Notes: generated by a model not told the origin, from the letters alone. A stretch of 22,356 nt of DNA from Glomus cerebriforme (GCA_003550305.1 QKYT01000330.1:1-22356); one strand, 5' to 3'. Shown: positions 11,191-21,457, counted from the first letter of the stretch. Numbers and translations: made by a program.

Positions 11191-12471
11191 TTAGATATTA
11201 AAAAGTTCTTTTAATTTCTTGATGGTTTCATCAGGATTTTTAACAGAATGTCCTGTAATTTCAGGATGAGTATAAATTTCATAATCATTTCCTCCCTACA
11301 ATATAAAAAGTTTGACGATTTTAAATATCTTTAAAAAAATTATAAACTATGCATCAGCAATTCTTTACCTCATAAGTTTTATCACCAAAAAAGTGAATTG
11401 TTTTAAATCTTTCAGCTTCAATATGTTTGAGACAATAAGTTTTATCCCAACCAGTAGGAAAAACATCAAAAGATATTTGTCCTCCTTTTATTTTAAATAA
11501 GGAATTAATAAATAAAGAAAATGAAAAATATATATATATATATATATATTTTTTGATTGCATACCGATTGAATATGTCAAAGAATAATCGGAAAAAGCAT
11601 CTTTCAATGTTTGTACAAATTTAGGCCGGATATTATGAATTTTATCATACGCCTCGAATTCATTCCGTTCTTCAATACTAAAAAAAACCAGGTTAGTATA
11701 TATATAATAATAATAATTTCTTTTAAAAAAAAATGTTATCTAACCTGCAATTTCTTCCGATTGGTGAAACATTGATCATTCCACTCCTGAATTCTATGAA
11801 CGTCCCACTAAATAAAGTAAATTTATAACATATTGAACTCATTTAAGTACATAAAAAAACGCGTTTAAATTTGGGACAGAAAATTTAATGAATATTTGTT
11901 ATCCAATCTTACCGTTTCTTTGGAATATCAAGGTCAACGATGTATTTCAAAATGAAATTGGCCAATTTCTTATATTTCTCTTCACCTATCCATCCAATAA
12001 AACTCTAAAAAACATTAAAGTAAGTTAACAATTTAACAGGATGAATCCAACCATTTGAAAATTTCGATGTCATACTTGAGATGCGAGCTGTTTCCCTAAT
12101 CTATAGGCAGTAAGTCCATTCTCCGAGAATGCAAAATCGAATTCATTAATAACTATTAAAATGTTATTGGTTAATTTTAAGTATTTGAAGAAAAAAGAAA
12201 GAATTCAATATACCATTTGGGCCAAGTTGTTCTTGTTGCTTTGAAATGTCGGAACCACCAACGAAACCGATGACAACCTTCTTTTTTAAAACTTTAAGTA
12301 GCTCTGCGACTTCAGGCGTCACAGCCTGAATTAAATTCAAAGCAACTTAATTATTTAATAATTTAATGTTTTTTCTTTTAATCAACTAACCCTACGAGCT
12401 GGCGTTAAGGTACCATCCACATCAAATAAGACAATAGTATCAGGATGCTCACGATCTTGCCAATCTGCCAT
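11191..12471 (-). CDS. SEC53: Phosphomannomutase (PMM2/Sec53 type)
   Basis: The enzyme converts mannose-6-phosphate to mannose-1-phosphate, the precursor of GDP-mannose for N-glycans, O-mannose and GPI anchors. It is cytosolic. Eight exons in coding order: 12391-12471, 12214-12325, 12076-12152, 11913-12004, 11745-11807, 11565-11677, 11369-11484, 11191-11295; 759 nt, giving 252 aa, the normal length. The HAD signature [11 protein letters not shown] places the nucleophile at D17 and the acid/base at D19. Other family blocks are [48 protein letters not shown], and the metal-binding [16 protein letters not shown]. Intron 6 contains a (TA)n run. Only 144 bp separate its ATG from that of the divergent methionyl-tRNA synthetase gene. 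Confidence 0.96.
11527..11549. repeat. (TA)n microsatellite in a PMM intron
   Basis: About a dozen uninterrupted TA units lie within the PMM intron 11485-11564. Such runs are often length-variable and error-prone in assemblies. The splice sites around it are intact. Confidence 0.85.
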
Positions 12472-12615
12472 CATAAAAACGAATAATACTGTAAATTGTA
12501 AGAATTCTTTCCATTTAAATTTTGCCGATCAAATAATCAAGTGACCAAAAAAAGAATATATATATATGATGGTTACACTGGAACTGAAAAACAGATCGTG
12601 TTGAATTATTTAAAA
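12472..12615. promoter_or_regulatory. Compact divergent promoter between PMM and MetRS
   Basis: The 144 bp between the PMM start (minus) and the methionyl-tRNA synthetase start (plus) must hold the 5' leaders and core promoters of both genes. The only notable string is an ATATATATATGATGG stretch around 12557-12572, which could serve as a TATA-like element. None of the CACGTG or GGCCGGCATTAT motifs found elsewhere occurs here. Confidence 0.55.
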
Positions 12616-15019
12616 ATGTCGAAAAGTTTAGTGTCTGATCGAAAAATAAATCCTGGTGTGGCTCTTGACCTTGAAAAAGAAAAAAACAAGTACTATTTCT
12701 AAAGGACCTATAGTTTTTTGTTTTTTTTTTACAACGATAGCTTTACTAACGGGAACTTTACAAACTTGTTTTAATAGAGAACCTATTAAGGGAGAAAGAA
12801 ATATTTTGATTACTAGTGCGTTACCTTATGTTAATAATATTCCTCATTTAGGAAATATTATTGGTAGTGTGCTAAGTGCAGACGTGTTTGCTAGGTAAAA
12901 AAATAAAAGTACGTTTTCTTGAATATATTCATAAAATAATTATTTTTAATTTTTTTTTTGTATATAGATATTCTCGTGCACGTCGATATAATACACTTTT
13001 TATATGTGGTACAGATGAATATGGCACAGCGACAGAAACGAAAGCTCTTGAAGAAGGAATTTCTTGTCAAGAACTTTGTGATAAATACAATGTTCTCCAT
13101 ACTCAAGTATATGAATGGTTTGATATCGAATTTGATTATTTTGGTAGAACCACTACTCAACAACAAACTGAGTAAGTATTATTAAATTTTTTTTTTTTTT
13201 TTTTTGATTAAGATTCAATTTCGTGACGAGGTTTAATTTTTGCGTTTTTGATCTGCTTAGAATTTCTCAAGATATATTTATGAAACTTTATAAAAATGGA
13301 TTTCTTTCTGAAGATACTTTGGTACAATTATTCTGTGAAAAATGTCAGAGGTAAACTAATTAAATATAAATGTAACAAAATTTTTTATCCGATTTATTAA
13401 CATCTATTTGTTTTTCGAATTTTTAGATTCCTTGCTGATCGGTATGTTGAGGGAACTTGCCCAAAATGCGGTTACGAGGTGTGTGTAGATTGATTCTTTC
13501 TTATCCCCTTATTCTCTCGATAAAATTATTAATATTTTAATTTATAGGATGCTCGAGGAGATCAATGTGATTCTTGTGGACATCTCTTGAATGCGATTGA
13601 ATTAATTAATCCACGTTGTAAAATAGATGGAAATCAACCAATTATAAGGGAATCAAAACATATGTTTTTAGATTTAGCTACACTACAAAAAACAGTCGAA
13701 GATTGGGTAGAAAAAACTAGTGCAGAAGGAAAATGGTCAACTAACAGCAAAACTATTACACAATCTTGGCTTAAAGAAGGTTTAAAACCTCGTTGTATTA
13801 CTAGAGATCTTAAATGGGGCACTCCTGTTCCACTTGAGGATATGAAAGAAAAAGTATTTTATGTTTGGTTCGATGCTCCAATTGGGTAAGTATATTTTGG
13901 AACTTTCTTTTATTCAAAGGATAAAATTATATTAATTAAAATTACAAATCTGTTAGTTATTTATCTATTACTGCAAATTATACTCCACATTGGAAAAAGT
14001 GGTGGAAAAATCCTGATGATGTTAAATTATATCAATTTATGGGGAAAGATAATGTTCCATTTCATACTGTTATATTTCCAAGTTCTTTATTTGGTACAGG
14101 TGAAGATTGGACTATGCTATATCATATAAACACAACAGGTGAGAAAGAAAAGAATTTTTTTCAACGATTATTTTTTTTACTATTTTTAAGAAATACTAAT
14201 TCCATTAATTCATTCTTTAACATAGAATACTTAAATTATGAAAATACAAAATTTTCTAAATCACGTAATATTGGAGTTTTTGGTACGGATGCTAAAGATA
14301 CTGGTATTACTGTTGAAGTATGGCGATATTATTTAATTTCAAGCCGACCTGAAACAAATGATTCAGTATTTACGTGGAAAGAATTCATTGCAAAAAATAA
14401 CAATGAATTACTTGCAAATTTAGGAAATTTTGTCAATAGAGTAATTAAATTTTCTGCATCAAAATATAATAGTATCGTACCAGAATTTTCTTATGACAAA
14501 AATGAAGAAAAAGAATTTATAAATGAAATCAATTCTTTATTAAATAATTATATTGAAACATTAGAAAATGTTAAATTACGTGCAGGATTAGAAATTGCTA
14601 TGGAAATTTCAAGATTAGGAAATGGTTATTTACAAGAATCAAAATTAGATAATTCACTGTTCCAAAATAATATTGAAAAATGTTCTACGGTTATTGGTAT
14701 TACCATTAATTTAATTTATCTTTTATCAGCATTATTTTCTCCTTTTATGCCTTCTACTACTGAATCCATTTGCAGACAATTGAACGCTCCATTAAGAGAT
14801 ATACCTGATACTTGGACTATTGATATTTTACCTGGACATAAGCTTGGTAAAGCTGAATATCTTTTTAAAAAAATTGATAATAAGAGGGAAGAAGAATATC
14901 TTAATAAGTATGGTGGTAGTAAGGTGGGTAAGGTAGTCGAGTCAAAAAAGAAGGCAAAGAAAGGGAAGAATGCAAATACAACTATTAATAGTGAGTCTAG
15001 TAAAATTACTGATGTTTAA
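12616..15019 (+). CDS. MARS1: Methionyl-tRNA synthetase, cytosolic type
   Basis: This class I enzyme charges tRNA-Met. Eight exons: 12616-12689, 12778-12894, 12968-13171, 13261-13350, 13427-13478, 13548-13885, 13957-14138, 14226-15019; 1851 nt, giving 616 aa. Seen in the protein: the HIGH motif as HLGN (residues 48-51) within [28 protein letters not shown], a zinc-ribbon pair (CEKC...CPKC and CDSC), the [17 protein letters not shown] block, [12 protein letters not shown], and the KMSKS motif as KFSKS (residues 361-365), the usual eukaryotic cytosolic form. A helical anticodon-binding region follows, then a Lys-rich tail. Exon 1 is inferred: intron 1 has the branch-site word TACTAAC at 12744, 30 nt before its acceptor, and the donor at 12690 is the only one giving the right phase. 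No N-terminal GST-like domain and no C-terminal EMAP-II-like domain is present. Confidence 0.93.
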
Positions 15020-15833
15020 AATTTAATATTTATCAAAAATAAAAAGAAATTGAGATGTAATGCTCTTCGAAATTGCTAATGATGCTAATTTAGATCTTTT
15101 CGGCACGAACATTTAAATTCATATATTCTACATTTACTTTACGAAATGTTGCAATTTAATTAAGAGTGTTCATATTAAAGATAGCATTGACACTACATTG
15201 ATCATTGAAAGTGCAGCCAATAAAACGACGGTTTTTTAATAAATAAATTGATTATAAAAAAAGTATGGCTTTATGTTATATTAAAAGAAATAAAGAAAAT
15301 GATGGATTAAAAAATACCAATAGGGGAAGAATTTTTTTCGGGTTAGTATGCCTACTGAAAAAGAATTTGAAGCTTTCATCGATGGTGACTTAACTATGGA
15401 CAAAATTGAAAGTGCTGATTTTCTTGAGAGAAAATCAAACACTTGTGCTAGTATGACCTTCCTCTGGTTGAAAAAGATTTAGGATAAGTCATTGTCTGAC
15501 TTGTGGAGAACTGAAAAGTGGAAAACCGAACAAATTAATATTCTCATTATAACATATTCAGCATGCATAAACACAATCACGTGATTTAAACCAAATGTGA
15601 ATTTTATTTACCTAAAAATTTGGGAATCAATGTTAATAATTTTGCTTTGAAAGAATGTTGATGTTCTTGCTTTCACTTGACAGTTCACCGATTCAAATAT
15701 TTATAATTTTTTCTAAAAAAATCAAATAAATTAAACATATTTCTATTTTTTATTTTATATTTAATCTCGGTTTCCTTTTTTTTTTTTTTAATAAAAAAAA
15801 AAGAATCTCAGGCCAATTTTCATATTAAGATTT
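15020..15833. other. Intergenic region between convergent MetRS and WTAP
   Basis: No confident gene. An open frame at 15348-15482 (+) would encode 44 aa beginning MPTEKEFEAFIDGD. Its codon pattern looks protein-like and it may be a remnant of a once longer gene, but I do not recognise a family. The palindrome ATCACGTGAT occurs at 15576-15585. A T/A-rich homopolymer stretch lies at about 15776-15802. Confidence 0.45.
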
Positions 15834-17322
15834 CTAATCAATTTCACTTACCTCATCAATAGTTGAAGTTTCTACTACATCATCTTTATTATCAGGTTCT
15901 AAAGGTCCATATTTTTCTTCATAGCTTTTAACTTTTGCTCTCATTTGAAATAGAAGATTTTGCAACCTTTCCATTTCTGCATCTAATGATATAAGTTGAT
16001 TATCTGATTCTGCATATATTAAAAGTTTTTTTTTTGTTAGTTCAGCCGAGGATAAAATGAAGGATCAATCGTAATTTATAATCTATCTGATAAAATACCC
16101 TCAAGTCCTTGCTTAAGTTCATCAATAACTTTCCTTTGTAAAGCTATTTCTATTTCATATTGTTCGACACGTCCTTGTCGAAGCTGTCTTCCTAATTCTT
16201 CATTTTCATTTTGTAAAGCAAGTAGCTTCGCAACAAGTTTTTTACCCGTAATACTAATTATCACATTCACACAGTTAGTTATTTACTAAAAATGATTTCC
16301 ATATAATTATCATAATTAATTAATATATTCACACCTATTTGGAGTAAAGCCAACACCCTCTAATTCTCTTTGTAAATTTTCAATAAACTTATCCTTATCT
16401 TCCAGCTCTTTTTTCATAGTTCGAAATAAAATATTAATAGCAGGATCAATAAATTTTTTACGAAGTGATGGGTCATATGAAAATTCAGGCGTAAGTGTTT
16501 GAGAAAGTGTTTGAAGTTCTCCCTTTATAAATAATATTTAATTAAGTTTTAATATTTTAGGACTGCATTAAAAGATAAACTATCGAAACTTTTATACGAT
16601 TTACCAGCAAAGTCTGGATTTCTTCCTCTTTTTTTGTACAACGAATTAATAGTTCATGTGGAGGTAATTGGGATAAAGGCACATTAAGTTGCTGCGTATG
16701 CGTTGAAGAAGTGGAAGAAGTTCTTTGATGTATTTGCTGGTTCATACTGCCTTTTCCTTTAACTGGGGATGTTGGACTTGTTGTAGAAGCAGACATTGAA
16801 TCTTTTTCTTTTTCTTTACTATTATTGTTGATCCCTGAAGTACTAACTGACATATTATTACTCTGACCTACAACTTTTGGTGGGACATTAGCTGAAGTAC
16901 TAGCACTAGCACGGGTGTTTAAGTTATTACTATTAGTAGTAAATTTATTTGACTGCATTGATGTTAATAATGTTGGCACAGCTAGTGGAAGTGTCTCTGT
17001 TGTCTCTGCTTTGAAAGCAACTGCGTTGCTGTTATTTGAAATTCCTCCGCTATTTAAATTGTCTTGCTTGGCCTACACGTAAACAAACAATAGCTTTTAA
17101 ATAACAAATTATGATAATAAAAGAGAATAAAACATCCTCACCTTTTTTGTTGTTTCATTGATAACAACTTTGCGATCTGTATAGAGATCGTAAGTAAATG
17201 TTAATAAATTCCAAAAAAAAAAAAAAAAAAAAAAATTTAAGAAATCACAAGTATTATTATTAACCTTCTGCGGAAGGATTCGATAACCTTCGTTTCTTTT
17301 GTGGTGAAGCAGAAGTTGACAT
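15834..17322 (-). CDS. WTAP: WTAP/Fl(2)d/Mum2-like m6A methyltransferase scaffold
   Basis: WTAP-family proteins are coiled-coil scaffolds that hold the METTL3-type methyltransferase of the mRNA N6-adenosine methylation complex in nuclear speckles. Six exons in coding order: 17265-17322, 17142-17176, 16605-17072, 16335-16522, 16099-16253, 15834-16009; 1080 nt, giving 359 aa. Residues 1-31 begin with a short basic stretch (SPQKKRRLS, NLS-like). Residues 32-170 are Ser/Thr/Asn-rich and probably disordered. The conserved coil follows: IRCTKKEEEIQTL, FIDPAINILFRTMKKELE (DPAIN at 213-217), FTPNSITGKKL and ENEELGRQLRQGRVEQYEIEIALQRK (GRQLRQGR at 271-278). These match the WTAP core closely. A perfect donor word GTAAGT lies six codons before the stop, so an alternative C-terminus is possible. 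Intron 1 holds a 23-A run. Confidence 0.9.
17213..17235. repeat. Poly(A) run of 23 in the first WTAP intron
   Basis: Twenty-three consecutive A on the plus strand lie inside the intron 17177-17264 of the minus-strand WTAP gene, so they form a poly(T) tract in its transcript. It ends well before the acceptor. The length should be treated as approximate in a draft assembly. Confidence 0.85.
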
Positions 17323-17567
17323 AATACTTTCGTGAATTCGGTATGTAACCTTGTGAATCTGCGAAACTTTTAAGCTTTAACGGTTTTGTTTTTGGAATTT
17401 ACCTACAAAATGATTGATCAATGTTACACTGCTTTTAGCATAAAAACAGATTTACCCCAGTATCGCCATAAAATTTTCACCTCTACGTGACTTTGGCCGG
17501 CATTATGGCATTAAGAAATTATCCATGTGCTGAATAATTACGTAACAAATATCCACGTGACCATAGT
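17323..17567. promoter_or_regulatory. Probable WTAP promoter region
   Basis: The 245 bp upstream of the WTAP start contain TTTGGCCGGCATTAT at 17492-17506, preceded by TACGTGAC at 17484, and CACGTG at 17554-17559. The same motif in variant form precedes SRP72/PIGS and DTWD1. The regulatory role is inferred from recurrence near gene starts. Confidence 0.5.
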
Positions 17568-17892
17568 AAAATACCGTATATAGCGGGCCACAGTACCCCG
17601 GGTATCTTGCAAAAATCGGGGGTTTGACCCTGTACCCCCGGGTACTAAATAAAACCTAAAAATTCCGTTTTTTGCGAATATCTCACGATATACCGGTCCA
17701 ATTTGAACGATCTTTTTTTTATTATGAAGAGCTCAATGAGAGCTATCAAACAAAAAAAAGATGGCTCAAATCTGATCACTGGATCACGAGATAATTGTAA
17801 AATATCCCCCCAGATACTATACAATTCTATTAAATTTTTCAAGAGGGGTACTATGCATAGGGGGGTACTATGGCACGTGATATACGGTATTT
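17568..17892. mobile_element. 325-bp non-autonomous element with terminal inverted repeats
   Basis: The left end AAATACCGTATATAGCGG and the right end, reverse-complemented AAATACCGTATATCACGT, are near-identical. The similarity continues through GCCACAGTACCCC on the left and GCCATAGTACCCC on the right, about 31 bp in all. Subterminal GGGTAC-rich repeats lie at both ends. Two overlapping short open frames inside on opposite strands have no recognisable domain. The size and TIRs suggest a MITE. No target-site duplication is clear, partly because the MULE begins at the right border. Confidence 0.72.
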
Positions 17893-17896
17893 GCTA
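17888..17896. repeat. Left target-site duplication of the MULE
   Basis: TATTTGCTA here and TATTTGTTA at 21948-21956 differ at one base and directly flank the 4.05-kb element. Nine bases is the usual duplication length for Mutator-like elements. The single mismatch fits an old insertion. Confidence 0.6.
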
Positions 17897-18385
17897 GGGG
17901 TTAGATAAATAAACGGGTGGGTCAACATATATGTTACACAGGCTGATAAACTGAACTGTCGCCTCATAAATTAGTTACACAAGCGAAATTTCATATTAAA
18001 TTTTCACTTTTTTTTTATTTTTTTCAGCACATATATACAGGAAAGCAGCCAATNCAAAAAGTTAAAGTCATTCATATTAGCTTTATATAGGCGAAGTTTT
18101 TTTATCCAAATTAGACCACTGGTTGCTTTGTTTTTAGTTTTATATGCTTTTTATTACTTGATGATAGAAAGTTAGAAATTACACTCTTTCTTTTTTTAGA
18201 TCTCAATAAAAAACTATAAATATTTTGAAGTTTGCTATTTATCACTGGTGGTAATCATCACCGGTATTTATTGATTTCCTTTTTTGGAAATTATTTTTGA
18301 TTTCGACAAGAAATAAATTTTTCTTTTTTGGAAGTTTAATTTTCAATTTTGTAAAAAATAAATTTTCCATTTTTGGAAGTTTGTA
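17897..18385 (+). repeat. Left terminal inverted repeat of the MULE
   Basis: Pairs with about 21458-21947 in inverted orientation with many substitutions and small gaps. It contains three copies of a TTTTTGGAAGTTT-like word at 18280, 18324 and 18369, a local 44-45-bp tandem periodicity that is less regular on the right arm. One unresolved base is at 18054. Confidence 0.75.
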
Positions 18386-18659
18386 ATATCACGCAACTGT
18401 TACATTAATAATTTGACCCAAAATTATTGAACAAACAATTTTATTAGTTTTATTCACTAATACTATTCAACTACCACAAAAGTATCATTTTTGGACCTGT
18501 ACAATATGCTAAAGAAAATCACCTATAAAGTCTAAGCCACTATTTAGTCATGTGGTATCACGTAATGCATATATATCCATCCTAAAATCTGTGATAAAAA
18601 ACATTTTACATCTGCCAAACCTAAACAACCTTGATATTAACTTACAGCCGGTTAAGTAT

Positions 18660-21201
18660 TTATTCTTTACCAACTGAGTCAGCTTTTAGTTGTTTGCATC
18701 CTCTAATATTGTGTCCTTTTTCTGAACAGTAACTACAGGTCTTAGAAGACGAAAATATATGTTAAATATTATTCTCTTTGGTTGTTGATTTATAACGTTT
18801 ATGAGGATGTCCCTTTGACTTATGATATTCCAGATTTGATATTTTGGGAGCATAATCATTTGTTATAACAGAGGACTCTTGAATTTCATTGTTCGTTTGT
18901 GGTACATAATGGATTTCTTCTATATTTAAGCCAGTATTTCTGCGATATCTTATAATGAATTCTGTAAGAAGTCCAGTCAGTTTCAGTGTAACACCTTCCG
19001 CCACAGCAATCTGAACACAAGTCTTTGCTAGTGACATCGTAGTACCGAACTTGAGCTTTTTATTAACATTTTCTCTAATATTTGGTGTGTAAGTGTTAGC
19101 AGGTCGCATTTGATTAATATGTCACAATGAATTGGTGGTATAAGATTTAGTTTCTTGAGCGATTGTAATATAGTTATTTGTTTCAGGTGGTATTGATTCA
19201 AACCAACATGTATGAATAAAACCCATATGAAATATGGCCCTATTGGACTGAAGAAGGATCCGGTATTGATGTCGGCATGGCATCCCTTGGTTAATGATGT
19301 ACATACATGTACAAACTAATGTCATATTCTCAAGTACTACTACATAGTGTGGCTTGGATGTTGAAGATGCCGTGATATAATTGACTTCCCACATTTCTTG
19401 AACTTCTCTTTGATTGATGTCTAACAAAAGCTCTCGTAGCTTAATTTGTAGTCTATCATATTCATGTTCAATTATACCAATACCATTGTGCTCATCTTCA
19501 GATTCATTGACTTGTTCAATAGAAATCAAAATTCCTTGATATAATAACGCCTGTTTCATTTGGGCTCTTTGAAGTGATAATGGAATAGGTGCCAAAAATT
19601 CTTTTAAAATGGAATCAATGCCTTTAAAAATTGTATCGTAAGTTGATGGAAGGCCAGTTGATGGATTTGATCCAAAATAATCCCTGATTCAACTATATTG
19701 TGCTTCTTTATTTAGCTCACTTTCTATTACTTTCACCAATTCCTTTAATAGGGTTCCTCGATCCATATGCTTTTTAAGGATTCTATTTAAAGATTCGACG
19801 CGCTGAGTCGATTGTACTCCTGCTGTAAAAACCTTCACGATAGAATATCTTGCCCACAATTCACGGCTAGAATAGAGTCTTTCGAGATAAGATTGACATG
19901 GTTCATATTTTGTAAGCATTTCATTGTATCTTGCTTCAAACTGGTATTGATTATAACTATTTCGCATGTAGTAAAAATTACTAACAAAACTATTGATCAT
20001 CTCATTACGCAACTTGGACCTAGCTTTCTTTTTTACATTCTCGATGATATGATAGATGCATAATAAGTAGCGAGTCTCTGGATAAACAACTTGAATAGCT
20101 GCTATCATTCCTGGATCACTATCGGTAAATAATACCATAGGTGCAAGATTATTAGTTGCTTCTAATGTACATTGCAAAATCCAACTATAGTCTGCCTGTG
20201 TTTCATATTTTGTTAAGGCTTGAGCGAGAAGTCTTACAGTATCTTAAAATTATTATCAATGCCGACAAATAAGCTAAGCGCCATTTCATAGCGATTTGTT
20301 TTAGCTGTATTATTGTGTATGATGACGTCATGAAACTTAGGCCAAAGTTCATTATGCTGTTAACTAGTCATCCAAAATAGTCCGGTAAGTTCATTAGATG
20401 ACCCTTCTAAGCATGAAATAACAATATAATCAGGATCTTCATCACGCAGCTTCATAAGATACGAAAACATTATAGCCGCATCAGACTCATCATGAATTCG
20501 AACACCTCGAAAACCTTGGATGGCGTTATATAAGTTTTTTTTTTGATGGGATGTTCAGGAAACTCTTTGGTAAGCAGGTCATACTGTCTTACAGCATCCA
20601 AATGTCCATTGATGGTGTAATGCTCAATTTTATCCAAAATCATTTTAGAAAGGCAGGAATTTTTGGGAGCTAGATCTATAATCACAGGATCGCACGGATG
20701 ATTATGGTTATCGAAGAACATGGTAAAATGTATTACCACGGCACATTTACCAAAATAAAATCCCGCTTTCCATGGACAGTTTGTTTTATTCGAACTACCT
20801 TCATGATGTAGGCTGATATCTTCTACTTTTTTTGGATTATTAGTTCCAGCTTTCCAACAACTATATACATGACAGCGAGTAATAGTTTTATCGGTGGCAT
20901 CAAGATCTTTACGAACTTTTACAGCAATGAATCCTTTCTGCTTCGCGTATATATTAACAAAATCTTCAACCGCATCCCAATCTTTAAAAGTATAATCAAT
21001 GTTTTCATTTGTATCACTTTCTTCATTATTATTAGATAACCTGTTGATTTCATTTGTTGTGTCTGGAAAGACCCCAACTTGCATATCTAATGTATTATTA
21101 ATATTACTTTCTTCATTACCAGGTAACCTGTTGAGTAAGTTTGTTATATCTAAAAGTGCTTCAGCTTGCATTTCTAATAGTCTTAATTTTTTGTTTAACA
21201 A
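18660..21201 (-). pseudogene. Broken MULE transposase with FAR1, DDE, SWIM and zinc-knuckle regions
   Basis: Read from 21201 downwards, an N-terminal FAR1-like zinc-binding domain (FKDWDAVEDFVNIYAKQKGF, then Cys residues and HNH near 20700) leads into a MULE DDE region and ends with a SWIM finger (CTC...GMPCRH near 19270-19320), a RYRRNTGLN segment and a CCHC knuckle (CSYCSEKGHNIRGC near 18685-18735). First catalytic Asp candidate: HDVIIHNNTAKTN, codon at 20327-20329. Second: LFTDSDPGM near 20110-20130, followed by CIYHIIEN. Lesions: frameshift at the 10-T run 20535-20544, TAA at 20360-20362, frameshift near 20235-20245, TGA at 19689-19691, TGA at 19122-19124, TAA at 18762-18764. The reading resumes in frame after each stop, so this is one decayed gene rather than several small ones. 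It is not expected to be active. Confidence 0.88.
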
Positions 21202-21457
21202 AAAGGTATGACTATGAATGATTGTTTAGAATAGATTGATAAGGGTGTAAAGATAACTGAATAAATGGGACTACAAAAACTTTAGAATAGGGTGTAAAGA
21301 TAGCCATTGAAAAAGAAAGGGATCGATCATGGGTAAAAAAATCAAACAAACAATACAAAAGAGAAATAGATTAATTATGTCACGTGATGCGTCAAATACG
21401 AATAAAACATTACATCATATTTAACATGACGCGAATACACAAGATTACACAGGAGTC

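Noticed and set aside
15348..15482. Small gene encoding 44 aa (MPTEKEFEAFIDGD...)
   Set aside because: It looks protein-like but is short, unrecognised and without splice or promoter evidence. It is noted only within the intergenic description.
1732..17322. Idea that the RNA-related genes (SNAPC4, SRP72, DTWD1, MetRS, WTAP) form a functional cluster
   Set aside because: They alternate in strand, and PIGS and PMM lie among them. Such housekeeping genes are common, so chance adjacency is the simpler reading without synteny data.
17645..17897. Overlapping open frames of about 64 codons on both strands in the TIR element
   Set aside because: No domain is visible and both lie inside a short repeat with TIRs. 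Open frames of this length arise by chance.
20999..21211. Plus-strand open frame rich in Ser/Leu
   Set aside because: It is the antisense shadow of the FAR1-domain end of the MULE transposase.
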